64,000 nucleotides of DNA from Paralithodes platypus (lineage: Eukaryota > Arthropoda > Malacostraca > Decapoda > Lithodidae). The stretch's first letter is position 1; the number at the start of each line of letters is the position of its first letter. A program made the position numbers and the translations under genes. The stretch covers positions 48,133,302 through 48,197,301 of the forward strand of contig CM064509.1 in assembly GCA_032716605.1 (NCBI GenBank). The letters run 5' to 3'. The notes under the pieces are model-generated. The model saw only the letters and a list, made by a program, of their open reading frames with translations. It was not told where the DNA came from and made no database searches. This document shows, one piece after another, positions 8,081 to 18,192 of this stretch.

Positions 8081-10861
8081 GTTTTCTTTTTTCTATGTGA
8101 ATGAGGGAGACAAAAGGCATAACTGCCTGCAGCGAGTGCCTCCCCCAGATTTGAAAGAGTGACAGGGCCACAATGAAGGGACGTTCGAGCTAAAATGCCT
8201 GGACACACGAAGTTTGAAGCAATTTAAGTAATAGGAAGAGGGAAAGACTGATAGAAGAAGAATCTGAGAATAGCATTTCACTCTTGGGTTGGAGAGCTGC
8301 ACATATTAGGGGTGGGATTGTGTTGCAAGGCGGGTACTACATACCCTACGTAGAAGAGGTGGTATACACTGGGAAAGCTCCGAGGAACACTGATCATTGT
8401 AGTAGCGATAGAATAGCGAGAGATATGCAACATTGCGGCGAAGAGAGAGAGATTGCAGAGAGTTGGTGAGTGGACGGGAGTTAATGATACGAAAGGCTTT
8501 CCTTTCTACTTTATCTAGGAGTGCAGTGTGAGAGGATCCTCCCCACACATGTGAACAGTACTCAATACAAGGACGCACTGTGCCCCTGTACAGAGCAAGA
8601 AGCTGCGCAGGGGTAAAGAACCCCTTGAAGCGGTTGAGCACACCCAGCTTCTAGGAGGCTGCCTTAGCAAGACTGGTAATATGGTCTTTCCAAGTGAGAG
8701 CAGAAGAAAAAGAGACACCAAGGACATTGAGAGAAGATGAAGGGTTGATTTTTGTATTGTTGAAGAATAAGGGATAGTCCTCTGGAGGTTCCTGACGGGT
8801 AGTAAGATGGATAAATTGAGTTTTGGAAGCATTAAATGTAACTGTGTTTTCTCTACACCAATTAGAAATAGTAGCTAGATCAGAAGATAAGTATTTTATG
8901 GCTTCATTACGTTTACTTTTGAGGGACTGCTAGCTGGGGCGTTCTGGAAAACTAATTGAGTGGTGAAAGGTAGAGTCGTCTGCATATGAATGGATGGGAC
9001 TGGATGTACAGTTGAGAAGATCATTTATGAAAATTAGAAAGAGAATAGGAGGTAAGACAGAACCCTGAGGAACACCGGAGTTGATAGGATGAGGAAATGA
9101 ACGATGGCCATCCACAACTGCAGCTATGGAACGGCCGGAAAGGACACTAGACACAAAGGCACAGATGGAGGGACAGAAACCGAAGGAGGGCAGTTTGGAA
9201 ATTAAAGATTTGTGCCAGACTCTATCGAAGGCCTTCGATATGTCTAGTGCAACAGAAAAAGTATCACCGAAGTCCCGAAAGTTGGATGACCAAGAGTTAG
9301 TAAGATATGAAAGAAGATCACCAGTAGAACGAACCTTGAGGAAGCCATACTGGCGATCTGAGAGCAGATTATGAGAAGAGAAATGCTTAAGAGATTTGGA
9401 AGCAGGAATAGTTTCAAAAACTTTAGAAATACATGAGATGAGAGCAATTGGACGATAGTTGGAGGGTTGACAGTGGTCACCCTTCTTTGGGACAGGTTGA
9501 ATGAGAGCAAACTTCCAGCAAGAAGGAAAGACATTAGAGGAGAGACAGAGACGAAAGAGTTTTCATAGGCAGGGGGTCAGCACGGAAGCACATTTTTAAG
9601 TACAACAGGAGGAACACTGTCCGGACCGTACGCCTTCTTAGTATTAAGCACAGAGAGGGTAGAAAGTACATCTTTAGAAGAGATTAGGATATTAGGCATA
9701 AGTAGGAGAGATAGGGGTGGAGAGGGAGGAATAGCACCGGAATCATCCAAAGGTAGAGTTTCTAGCAAAGGTTTGAGTAAAGAGTTCAGCTTTGTCAAAG
9801 GAAGAAGTGATGGTTGTGCCATCAGAGTGGAAAAGGGGAGGGAAAGACGAGGAAGAAAAGTTGTTGGAGAGGTTTTTGGCTAGATGCCAGAAAGCTTGGG
9901 AAGAGCTAGAGTTGGATAGTTCAGTGCATTTATTATTGATGAAAGAGTGCATGGCAAGTCGAAGAACAGATTTGGCTTGATTCCAGGCAGAAACATAGGA
10001 AGAATGAGATTCTTGAGTTTTAAGGTGTCGGTACCGTTTGAATGCTTCCTCTTTGTTGTGGACAGCAGTAGAGAAAGCGTGAGTTAACCAAGATTTTTTT
10101 GCATTAGAATGAGAGAAAGAAAATGGAATGTACGCTTCCATGCCCGAGAGGATTACCTCGGTAATGCGTTCAGCACTCTCCGAGGGTCCTCGGCCACGGA
10201 CGCAGAAGTAATTCTATGAGAAATCAAAGAAGTATTGCCGGAGAGCCTCCCAGTTGGCAGCGCCAAAGAGCCACAAGCGCTGACGACTAGGAGGATCGGA
10301 TGGTCGTACTGAAGAGATAGGACAGGTGACGGAGGTAAATATATGGTCAGAGGAGCCCAAAGGAGAGAAAAGATTGACAGTATAAGATGAAGGGTTTAGA
10401 AGTCAGAAATAAGTCAAGAATGTTGGGTCGATCTCCGAAGTGATCCAGGATACGGGTTGGTTGCTGGACCAGCTGCTCTAGGTCATTTATGATAGAAAAG
10501 ACGTAGGCTTGTTCACCAAGTTGATCAGTAGTGTGAGAGGAGAGCCATTGGCAGTGGTGAACGTTGAAATTTCCTAAGATGGAGATTTAAGAGAAGGGAG
10601 ATATAGATAGAATGTGTTCCACTTTATAGCTTAGATAGTCAAAGAATTTGGGAAAGTCGGTAGAGTTAGGGGAAAGATAGGCAGCACAGAAATATTTAGT
10701 ATGAGAATGACAGGATAGTTTGAGCCATAAAGTTGAGAATTCAGAGGAGTCAAAATCGGGAACACGAGAGCGAGTGAGTTTGTTGTGCACGTATGCACAA
10801 CATCCGCCTTTGGCTTGGAAACTAGGATAGAGAAAGTAGGAGGATACAGAGAAGGGGCTGC
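8081..10861 (-). mobile_element. Jockey-like non-LTR retrotransposon copy J1, 5'-truncated and decayed
   Basis: The minus strand carries the same element as J2 and J3. Its 3' end is at about 8081-8098, with an A-rich tail (seen as TTTTGTTTTCTTTTTT) and the conserved 3' stem-loop. RT motifs are recognisable in several frames (SGVPQGSVLPPILFLIFIND and a YADD motif around 9000-9090), as is the end of the endonuclease domain near 10600-10860. Numerous frameshifts break the coding sequence. Homology to J2 stops at 10861, where the host element (an RT with restriction-like endonuclease) begins, so J1 is 5'-truncated inside its endonuclease domain. Confidence 0.85.
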
Positions 10862-11411
10862 TGTAAGTTGTCTCAGCCAGAGGCTCGAACTGATGACTTC
10901 TGGCGATGACTTGATATTCTTCTCGCTTTCTACTTTCTGCTATCCGGGCGGCTTCACCTACTTCGTTGGCGCTTCTGGTGATGTTGGTTATGGAGAAAGT
11001 GTCAACACATGTGGCATCCCACACGAGGCACCGGCCATTCTTGTAAGGGAAAGTGGTCATCCCATTTGGCCGTGTGCCGTCTTCTCTGAGAAGTCCATGA
11101 GGTTCAAGGATTGATGCACGGTTAGCACTCTGCAGGGCCCGTTTTATGACATAATATAGTGCTGTGTGTCTTGGCAGGCGGCCTGCGCTGTGACTACATG
11201 ACAAGGCATGGTAGCCTCGAGCATCCATTAACGCACCACACTTGCAAGTGTGTGTGACAAACTGCCGCACCCACTCTGAGCGCGATGGCAACCCGGAGCG
11301 CTTCAGCATCCAAGTGAGTTCCAAGAGGTGGGATGGGGATGGTATGTAACCACAAGCCACTCTCCAAACGGGCGGCGGCCTGGAGGCGTGCTTTTGCAAC
11401 CTGGTCCACAT
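10862..11411 (-). pseudogene. Restriction-like endonuclease C-terminal domain (frameshifted)
   Basis: One frame gives LESGLWLHTIPIPPLGTHLD up to about 11245; the next gives THTCKCGALMDARGYHALSC and then TRPNGMTTFPYKNGRCLVWD and TCVDT. Together they match the C-terminal zinc-knuckle plus PD-(D/E)xK-type nuclease of non-LTR elements in which the endonuclease follows the RT. The usual RPDG motif reads RPNG (near 11060-11070). Whether that residue is catalytic in this clade is inference. The domain ends at PLAETT, where the truncated J1 copy begins, so the protein's C-terminus is gone. Confidence 0.7.
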
Positions 11412-12127
11412 TGGTTATGAGATTTTCTTGTGTTTTCTTCGCCGAGATGGTATCCCAAGCTTACTGCTTGGTCCCGGAGGTACCCTGAGCTCCTCCTCTG
11501 CTCCTGTACTTTCCTTCCATGTGTTAATCGCTTCTGCTATGTCCCTAACATGTGTCATTCCGGGTTGAGAAGAAAGGATGGACACTACCAGGTCGTTGGT
11601 CGCGATAAGGGAAGAGATAAAGGCAGGGGAGGCATTATCCGTGGCTCTCTGTATGCCCAGGCCCCCGAGGCGGACAGGAATAGTGGCTTGTGCCCAGGTC
11701 CGATCTTGAAATTCCACGTTGGTGATGCTGGTCACTGCTTCTCGGATTATGTTGTCTAATTCTTGGAGGCCGCCATTGTTCGTTAATTAAGTCATCGATG
11801 TGCGCAAAAGGTATTGGAGCTTTGGGATGGAGAAGCAATTCTTGAGAAGGACCAGAGGTGAGTGGGCATCGATGTGTATCAAGCGACTCACAAGACGTTG
11901 AAGCTCCTCCTTTTTACCTTGAAGTGCTGGTGGGATTGCTGCCAGAGTAAGTGGGAACCTAAGAGGGTTTACTGGTGCTCCTGAAGGATCCTTACACCTG
12001 GCAATGCGCCTTGAAATTGGGCCTGAGTGTTTTCTCTTTCTTCAGGTGTGTGGTTGAGGAGGACAAGTTCACATTTGGTGTCATTTATCTCTAGCCCAGC
12101 CTGGCCAAGGTCAGTTATGATGTTGTT

Positions 12128-12501
12128 GTTGTTATTGTTGTTCCCTAAGCTGCCTGGCCGAACAGCCCCGAGTCCCTGAGAAAGGCCATGGCCACAATCG
12201 GGCTTTCCCACAGAGCTCTCATTGAGTGTAGATTGTGTTGTTGGCGTAAGTGGTTGTGTGAAATGCAGTCTTCTATGATGTGTTTAATGGTATGGGGTGC
12301 TGTGTTACATCCCGGGCAGGCGTCGACAACGGAGTCATCCAGTCTCTTCTGATAGCTCAGGAGAGCTGGATGGTGTCCGCATCTCAGCCTGGCCAGGTGG
12401 ACTCTGTCCTCGCGAGGAAGGGAGGATTCGGAAGGATGGATTTCGGGAGGTCGTGCATGCAGCTGCATGTTGTCTGTGAGTGAGTGGATGGATCGGTGAT
12501 G
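12128..12501 (-). mobile_element. 3' fragment of a third non-LTR retroelement inserted in the RT gene
   Basis: A 15-bp direct repeat AGTTATGATGTTGTT flanks this piece (12113-12127 and 12502-12516). Removing the piece and one repeat restores the host reading frame as LNNIITDLGQAGLEIN. The fragment encodes a retroelement C-terminus with SLPREDRVHLARLRCGHHP, a CPGC motif and HIIEDC, a pattern common at the ends of I- and Jockey-type ORF2 proteins. A TAG stop is followed almost at once by an AAC/AAT-type tail next to the target duplication. It is therefore a short, 5'-truncated insertion. Confidence 0.85.
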
Positions 12502-12519
12502 AGTTATGATGTTGTTTAG

Positions 12520-13536
12520 ATCGGTTAAGACATTCTCTACAGACCCATCCAAGGTTGCATCGTCCAGGTATCAAACATTAATTTCTGATCTAACTTTGTT
12601 GGCTGCTGCGTCCACCCCTATTGAGAAAAGAGCAGGACCACCTGGATCTCCCTGCTGTAGCCCGGTCGCTGATGAGATTACCGTCTCGCCGAAAATCAGA
12701 ATTTAAGGTTTGGAATTAGCCTGCCAAAGTAGGGGGTACAGAGTGGGGATGTGCTATCGAGCTGCACAGAGGAAGACATCCCTGCGAATGCTGTTGAATG
12801 CGTTCCGCATGTCAATCTTTAGAGGCACTCGTTTTTCTCGGGCTTGGCTGAGGTAAGTGCGGGTTGCGTGCACACCAGCTTCGAACCCCCCTGGAGTTCC
12901 AAAACCTAGTTGAACTGGTCTTAAGTGTTGACCTAGGCCACTCGAAAGCGGTTTCAAACCCACCTTTGTGGCAAGGCGGCGGAAGGTGTTCCTTACTGCT
13001 ATTGGGCGCACACCGCCATCTTTTTTTGACAGTGCACAGAGTGATGCCCCGAAAAATAGGGGTGTTACACAGTCGGGTAGTTCCCCTCTTAAAACCATGT
13101 TGATAAATGTGTTGAGGGTTTCCAAGAGTGCCTCCCCAGCAGCTCCTGATCCCTGGCCGAAGAGGCCTTTGAGGTGTGCGGGTCGGATACGATCTGGGCC
13201 CGCGGCTGAACCTGCTGGGAATGAAGTAACTGCGGCAACTACCTGCTCCTTCGTGACAACTAAAGGTTGAGGTATCTGGTCATTTGGGGCTGGCGGGAGG
13301 CTTAGGTCCCCAGTTGTAAGTGGGTGCTTTCTTCGTAGGGCTTGGACAACTTCGGTGTCATGACCAACAAAACCTTCTGATAAGGACAACAGTCTGACGG
13401 CCCCTTTGATGTCACTATCCACCAGCTTCGCTGCGACCCTCTTTTGTAGCTGTTCAGCCTCTTCCTCTTCCTTGTCCTGTTGCTTCTGGTCCCTATTTAG
13501 TTGCTGTTCGGGGGGTCCACCAGCTGGTTTGCCTCC
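12520..13536 (-). pseudogene. Reverse transcriptase fingers and palm of the restriction-endonuclease element
   Basis: From 13536 to 12754 the frame is open and covers a Lys/Glu/Gln-rich linker, a GPDRIRPAHLKGL block (fingers), KKDGGVRPIAV and the motif A region RVPLKIDMRNAFNS. Beyond it, motif B (QQGDPGGPALFS) and YLDDATLDG follow with one in-frame TGA between INV and YLDD. The catalytic aspartates of motif A and of YLDD are still encoded, so the loss is by nonsense and insertion rather than active-site change. The 5' side abuts the poly(A) tail of J2, which makes a spurious fused open frame across 13536. Confidence 0.8.
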
Positions 13537-13654
13537 ATTTTTTTTTTTTTTTCTATGTGATTGAGGGAGGCAAAAGGCATCACTGCCTATAGCGAGTGCC
13601 TCCCCCATAGTTGAAAGAATGACAGGGCCAAAATCAAGGGACGTTCGAGCCAAA

Positions 13655-14825
13655 ATGCCTGGACACACAGAGTTTGAAGCAATTTAAGTCATAGGAAGCG
13701 GGAAAAACTGATTCTGGGAGAGAGTTCCAGAGCTCAGCTGTTGAGTAGAAGAAAGTTTGAGAGTAACGTTTCACTCTTGGGTTGGAGAGTTGCACAGAGT
13801 AGGGGTGGGATTGAGTTGCAAGGCGGGTACCACGTGCCCTACGTAAAGGAGGTGGTATGCACTGGGATAGCTCTGAGGAACACTGATTATTATAGTAGCG
13901 ATAGAAAATCGAGAGAGATGCAACATTGCGGCGGAGAGAGAGAGATTGCAGAGAGTTGGTGAGTGGACGGGAGTTAATGATACGAAAGGCCTTCCTTTCA
14001 ACCTTGTCTAGGAGAGCGGTGTGAGAGAAACCTCCCCACACATGTGAACAATACTCAATACAAGGGCGCACTATGCCCCTGTACAGAGCAAGAAGCTGTG
14101 CAGGGGAAAAGAACCCCCTAAGGCGGTTGAGCACACCCAGCTTCTGGGAGGCTGCCTTAGCAAGACTGGTAATATGGTCCTTCCAAATGAGAGCAGAAGA
14201 AAAAGAGACACCAAGAATATTGAGAGAAGATGAAGGGTTGATTTTTGTATTGTTGAAGAATAAGGGATAGTCCGCTGGGAGATCCTGACGGGTAGATAGA
14301 TGGAGAAATTGGGTTTTGGAAGCATTAAAGTTAACAAGGTTTTCTCTGCCCCAATTGGAAATAGTATTTAGATCAGAATTTAAGAGTTGTATGGCTTCAT
14401 TACGTTTGTTATTGAGGGATTGCTGGCTGGGGCGTTCTGAAAAAGTAATGGAGTAGTGTATGGTTGAGTCGTCTGCGTATGAATGGATGGGAATTAAGGT
14501 ACAGTTAAGGAGATAATTTATAAAGATTAGAAAGAGAATAGGAGATAGGACAGAGCCCTGAGGAACTCCGGAGTTTATAGGGTGAGGAAGTGAACAATGG
14601 CCGTCCACCGCGGCTATGGAACGGCCGGAAAGGAAATTAGAGACAAAGGCACAGATGGAGGGATAGAAACCGAAGGAGGGTAGTTTAGAAATTAAAAATT
14701 TATGCCAGACTCTATCGAAGGCTTTCGATATGTCTAGTGCAATAGAAAAAGTCTCACCGAAGTCCCGAAAGGAGGATGACCAAGAGTTAGTAAGATATGA
14801 AAGAAGATCACCAGTAGAGCGACCC
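13655..14825 (-). pseudogene. Jockey-like reverse transcriptase C-terminal half (J2)
   Basis: The frame left of the B1 insertion encodes ALDISKAFDRVWHKFL (motif A), NSGVPQGSVLSPILF (motif B), a SYADDSTIHYS motif and the long C-terminal region ending FGSNVP near 13655. It matches J3 closely. Because MITE B1 adds in-frame codons and stops upstream, only this half reads through. It is recent enough that the RT catalytic residues remain. Confidence 0.8.
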
Positions 14826-15243
14826 TTAACCCTTAAAGAGCGGCACGCAACATAAGTCGAGTTGAAAAAACTGGCAAAAAACGGGTGAAAAAAGGGTGGA
14901 AATCGAGTGAAAATGGGTGGGATAGTAATGATCCATACGTCCGACATCTGTGGCCTCCCGGCCCACACTAACTCCAGTTCCCTCACCGCGCGTGAGGATG
15001 ACAGTGTAACCAATAGTTCGCTAAAAGTGAGCAAGGTAGCAAAATCAGCTAAACTTCCATCTTCGAGGTAACACTGTCAGTGCTCCACGAGTGCTACGTA
15101 GCTGTATGTGGCGTCATTGTGTAGCGATTTCCACCTAGTTTTCGGCGCAATACAGTTCCTTTCATACTGATGGTTGATATAGCAGTCAGAACGGCCCGGA
15201 AAGGCCCAAAACGGCCACAGAGCACCCGCTAGAGGAGGGTTAA
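14826..15243 (+). mobile_element. TTAA MITE family B, copy B1, inside J2
   Basis: The insert 14830-15239 (410 bp) lies between duplicated TTAA (14826-14829, 15240-15243). The intact copy J3 has GGCTTCCTTAAGGGTCG at the matching place (38452-38470), so the empty site is known and the duplication is exactly TTAA. The ends are imperfect inverted repeats (CCCTTAAAGAGCGGC and CCCTCCTCTAGCGGG). The internal block TTTTCGGCGCAATACAGTTC is shared with B2 and B3. There is no coding frame. Confidence 0.9.
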
Positions 15244-16243
15244 GGAAGCCATACTGGCGATCTGAGAGCAGATTATGAGAAGAGAAATGCTTAAGAAATT
15301 TGGAAGCAAGAATAGTTTCAAAAACTTTAGAAAGACAAGAAATGAAAGCAATTGGACGATAGTTGGAGGGTTGAGAGCGGTCACCCTTCTTTGGGACAGG
15401 TTGAATGTGAGCAAACTTTCAGCATGAAGGGAAGACGTTAGAGGATAGACAGAGATGAAAGAGTTTGCCTAGGCAGGGAGTCAGCACGGAAGCACAGTTT
15501 TCGAGAACAACAGGAGGAACACCGTCCGGACCGTATGCCTTATTAGTGTTAAGCCCAGAGAGGGTAGAAAGTATATGTTTTGAAGAGATTAGGATATTAG
15601 GCATAAGTAAGAGAGAGGAGGGCGGAGAGGGAGGAATAGCACCGGAATCATCCAAGATGGAGTTTCTAGCAAAAGTTTGAGCGAAGAGTTTAGCTTTGTC
15701 AGAGGAAGAAGTGATGGTTGTGCCATCAGAGTGGGAAAGGGGAGGGAAAGACGAGGAAGAGAAATTGTTGGAGAGGTTTTTGGCTAGATGCCAGAAAGCT
15801 TGGGAAGAGCTAGAGTTGGATAGTTTAGTGCATTTATTATTGATGAAAGAGTGTTTGGCAAGTCGAAGAACAGATTTGGCTTGATTCCGGGCAGAAACAT
15901 ATGAAGAATGAGAGTCTTGAGTTTTAAGGCGTCAGTACCGTTTGAATGCTTCCTCCTTATTGCGGACAGCAGTAGAACAGGTGTGAGTAAACCAAGATTT
16001 TTTAACATTAGTGTGAGAGAAAGAGAATGGAATGTATGCTTCCATGCCCGATAGGATTACCTCGGTAATGCGTTCAGCACTCTCCGAGGGTCCTCGGCCA
16101 CGGAAGCAGAAATCATTCCATGGGAAATCAAAGAAGTACTGCCGAAGAGCCTCCCAGTCGGCAGCGCCAAAGTGCCACAAGCGCCGCCGGCTAGGAGGAT
16201 CGGGTGGCCGTACTGGAGAGATAGGACAGGTGACAGAGATAAG

Positions 16244-17005
16244 TTAATGGTCGGAGGAGCCCAAAGGAGAGAAAAGATCGACAGTAGAAGAAGAAGGGTT
16301 AGAAGTTAGAAACAGGTCAAGAATGTTGGGCCGATCTCCGATGCGATCCGGGATACGGATGGGTTGCTGAACTAACTGCTCTAGGTCATTTAGGATAGAA
16401 AAAACGTAGGCTTGTTCACCAGCTGGATCAGTAGTGTGAGAGGAGAGCCATTGGCAGCGGTGAACGTTGAAATATCCTAAGATGGAGATTTCTGAGAAAG
16501 GAGAAATGGATAAAATGTGTTCCACTGTAGAGTTTAGATAGTCAAAGAATTTGGGAAAGTTGGTAGAGTTAGGGGAAAGATAGACAGCACAGAAATATTT
16601 AGTAAGAGAATGACAGGAAAGTTTGAGCCATAAAGTTGAGAATTCAGAGGAGTCGAAATCGGGAACACGAGAGCAAGTGAGTTTGTTGTGCACATATGCA
16701 CAACATCCGCCTTTGGCTTTGAAACTAGGATAGAGAAAGTAGGAGGATACAGAGAAGGGGCTGCTGGATGTTGCTACAGACACCTGAGTTTCGGTGAGGA
16801 AGAGAAGATCAGGTTTGTAGGAGGAGAGATGGTGCTCAACAGAGTGAAAGTTAGAGGAAAGTCCACGAATGTTGCAGAAATTAATATAAAGAGTAACAGG
16901 CCGAGGTCCAGGTAATTGTGTCGGGTCGTCAGGGGATGGTTGGTCGGGTGTGGGGGCATTTATGGTCCCTCCCCCTAGGTACTCCGAGGCTGGGCTAGAA
17001 TTCAT
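16244..17005 (-). pseudogene. Jockey-like ORF2 endonuclease domain (J2) with altered active-site residue
   Basis: The 253-codon frame begins [12 protein letters not shown] and contains [14 protein letters not shown], the [11 protein letters not shown] motif with the metal-binding glutamate, AYLSPN-like blocks, and a C-terminal GSSDH motif with the catalytic histidine. It is an AP-type endonuclease that nicks target DNA to prime reverse transcription. The normally invariant GDFN motif is GYFN here (TAT at 16474-16472), and the J1 copy has GNFN at the same place. By analogy with APE-type enzymes this Asp is catalytic, so nicking is probably lost. Confidence 0.8.
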
Positions 17006-17097
17006 AATTTTTATTTTTTTTAAATTTTGGTGTGGAGGAATGAAGTGTGGTGTGCATGTTTAGTGTAGTGAAGTGGATAGGAGGAGGAGGTGTTTGT

Positions 17098-17760
17098 GAG
17101 AGCTAGCTGGATTGCTCTCAGTGTAAATGAGGCACAAAGAAAATCAGTAAGAGAGGCCAAGCAAATGAAACAGGAGTTCCAGCAACTCTTTATCACAAGC
17201 CTATATATTGTGCTACTTGACGTTTCACTCTGGTGGCTGGTGAAACCTAGAGATGGTCTTGTATGTTGGTTCTGGGTGGTTTTCGGAGGGCCCCATAAGA
17301 GAAACCAAGGAGCCGTGCCCATGTGAGGGGTGTCTTGAGCTCTAGGGCCTGCTTTATGATGGTTGTAAGGGCTTTCACCAATTGGATTCTGGCTCCTTTA
17401 GGTCCCCGGGCAAGGACCTAGATCCGCGCTTTCCATTTGGTCGCAAGTTGGATCAAGTCGGCATCCGGTGTTGCCCTGGTTGGTCCTGCAGTGGGCCCTG
17501 GGCATGAGTGACATTTCCAGTTTGGTTGTTCTCCTGATGTCTTCTTTTTCAACCCAACACAACTTAATTAAGTGAACAGATCTAAGACAACCAGAACATT
17601 TTCGCGACGTCTTTCTTGCATTGGTTTGTTGGCACTTAAGACACTTAGTATCTGCTAGGCCATAGTCCTCCAAGATTATCCGTTCCTCTGCCTCTACCAA
17701 GCCGACCTCCTGATCTGCCTGGTTTTCCCGTGGTGCTTCAGTCTCTGTCATGTCTCCTTG
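17098..17760 (-). pseudogene. N-terminal part of the restriction-endonuclease retrotransposon (zinc finger)
   Basis: The minus-strand frame 17751-17398 contains CLKC, then KCSGC, H and LCW: a PHD- or RING-like cysteine-histidine pattern. Further down (17400-17215), in a second frame, KGARIQLVKALTTIIKQALE and WARLLGFSYGALRKPPR resemble the domain that precedes the RT in this type of element. It is separated from the RT part by the 3.56-kb J2 insertion. Zinc-finger N-termini are normal for such elements and bind target DNA. Stops and frameshifts are present. Confidence 0.55.
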
Positions 17761-18192
17761 TTTCAGAAACCCCGGGAAATCTCTCCTGGCACATATCTAG
17801 ATTATTGCTGTTGTTATTAATGTAAAATTGGTTATATGCATAAAATTCCCATATCATAGTCAAACTTTCTGATGTGCTCATACACGCAATTGGCCTGCAA
17901 CTAAAAGATCTTACAATTAAAAGGAAACACGCCAATTGTATCCTATGCTTAAACTGGCGACTCCACCCTGATGCAGAGTATTAATAAATGCTTAGGATAT
18001 TAATAATGCCGTCAACATTAAAATGGGGAAAGAACCAGAGAGCGAACGAGAGTGAGTGATGTGACGCCTACAGCTCAGCAGAACACCACGTGGGCTCAGC
18101 CGCTCGCTTGGCCACTCGCTAGCACTCGCCGGGGCAAGGTATTTGGCTACAGTCTATCTACAATGTTGTTCTTTCTTTCATAGTGTTCGTGT
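17761..18192. other. Gene-free spacer
   Basis: No gene supported. The segment near 18050-18140 is richer in GC and in GAGCGAACGAGAG-like motifs. A TGGCGACTCCACC at 17956 resembles a tRNA primer-binding sequence, but I see no convincing LTR in front of it. Confidence 0.4.

Larger units (their letters stand above)
10862..13536 (-). mobile_element. Non-LTR retrotransposon with restriction-like endonuclease: RT to C-terminus
   Basis: Read on the minus strand, this is one decayed polyprotein gene interrupted at 12128-12501. From 13536 downward come KDGGVRPIAV, the RT motif A region LKIDMRNAFNS (near 12800), motif B GLQQGDPGGPALF (near 12650), YLDD (12559-12570), a thumb motif IPVRLGGLGIQRA, a CxC...H...C finger, then RPNG and WDATCVDT. 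The order RT, cysteine-histidine motif, then a PD-(D/E)xK-like nuclease is that of R2/R4-type elements with a restriction-like endonuclease. The exact clade is uncertain. Decay includes TGA at 12573-12571, where a Trp normally precedes YLDD, a frameshift near 11245, and N in place of the usual D in RPDG. Confidence 0.75.
13537..17097 (-). mobile_element. Jockey-like retrotransposon copy J2, longest copy (endonuclease plus RT)
   Basis: This is the most complete copy of the family. Its poly(A) tail is the T-run at 13537-13551; the 3' stem-loop, RT, linker and endonuclease follow to a Met codon at 17005, with pyrimidine-rich leader up to about 17097. It has split the restriction-endonuclease element into 10862-13536 and about 17098-17760. 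A TTAA MITE (B1) sits at 14830-15239 in its RT. CGA to TGA decay (near 15930) and frameshifts disable it. A non-LTR element with an apurinic-type endonuclease and an A-tail fits the Jockey group; CR1-like relatives are an alternative. Confidence 0.85.

Noticed and set aside
12754..13668. Single protein fusing FGPVILSTMGEAL with the RT of the restriction-endonuclease element
   Set aside because: The reading passes through the 3' UTR and poly(A) tail of J2 (SHRKKKK), so it is a junction artefact.
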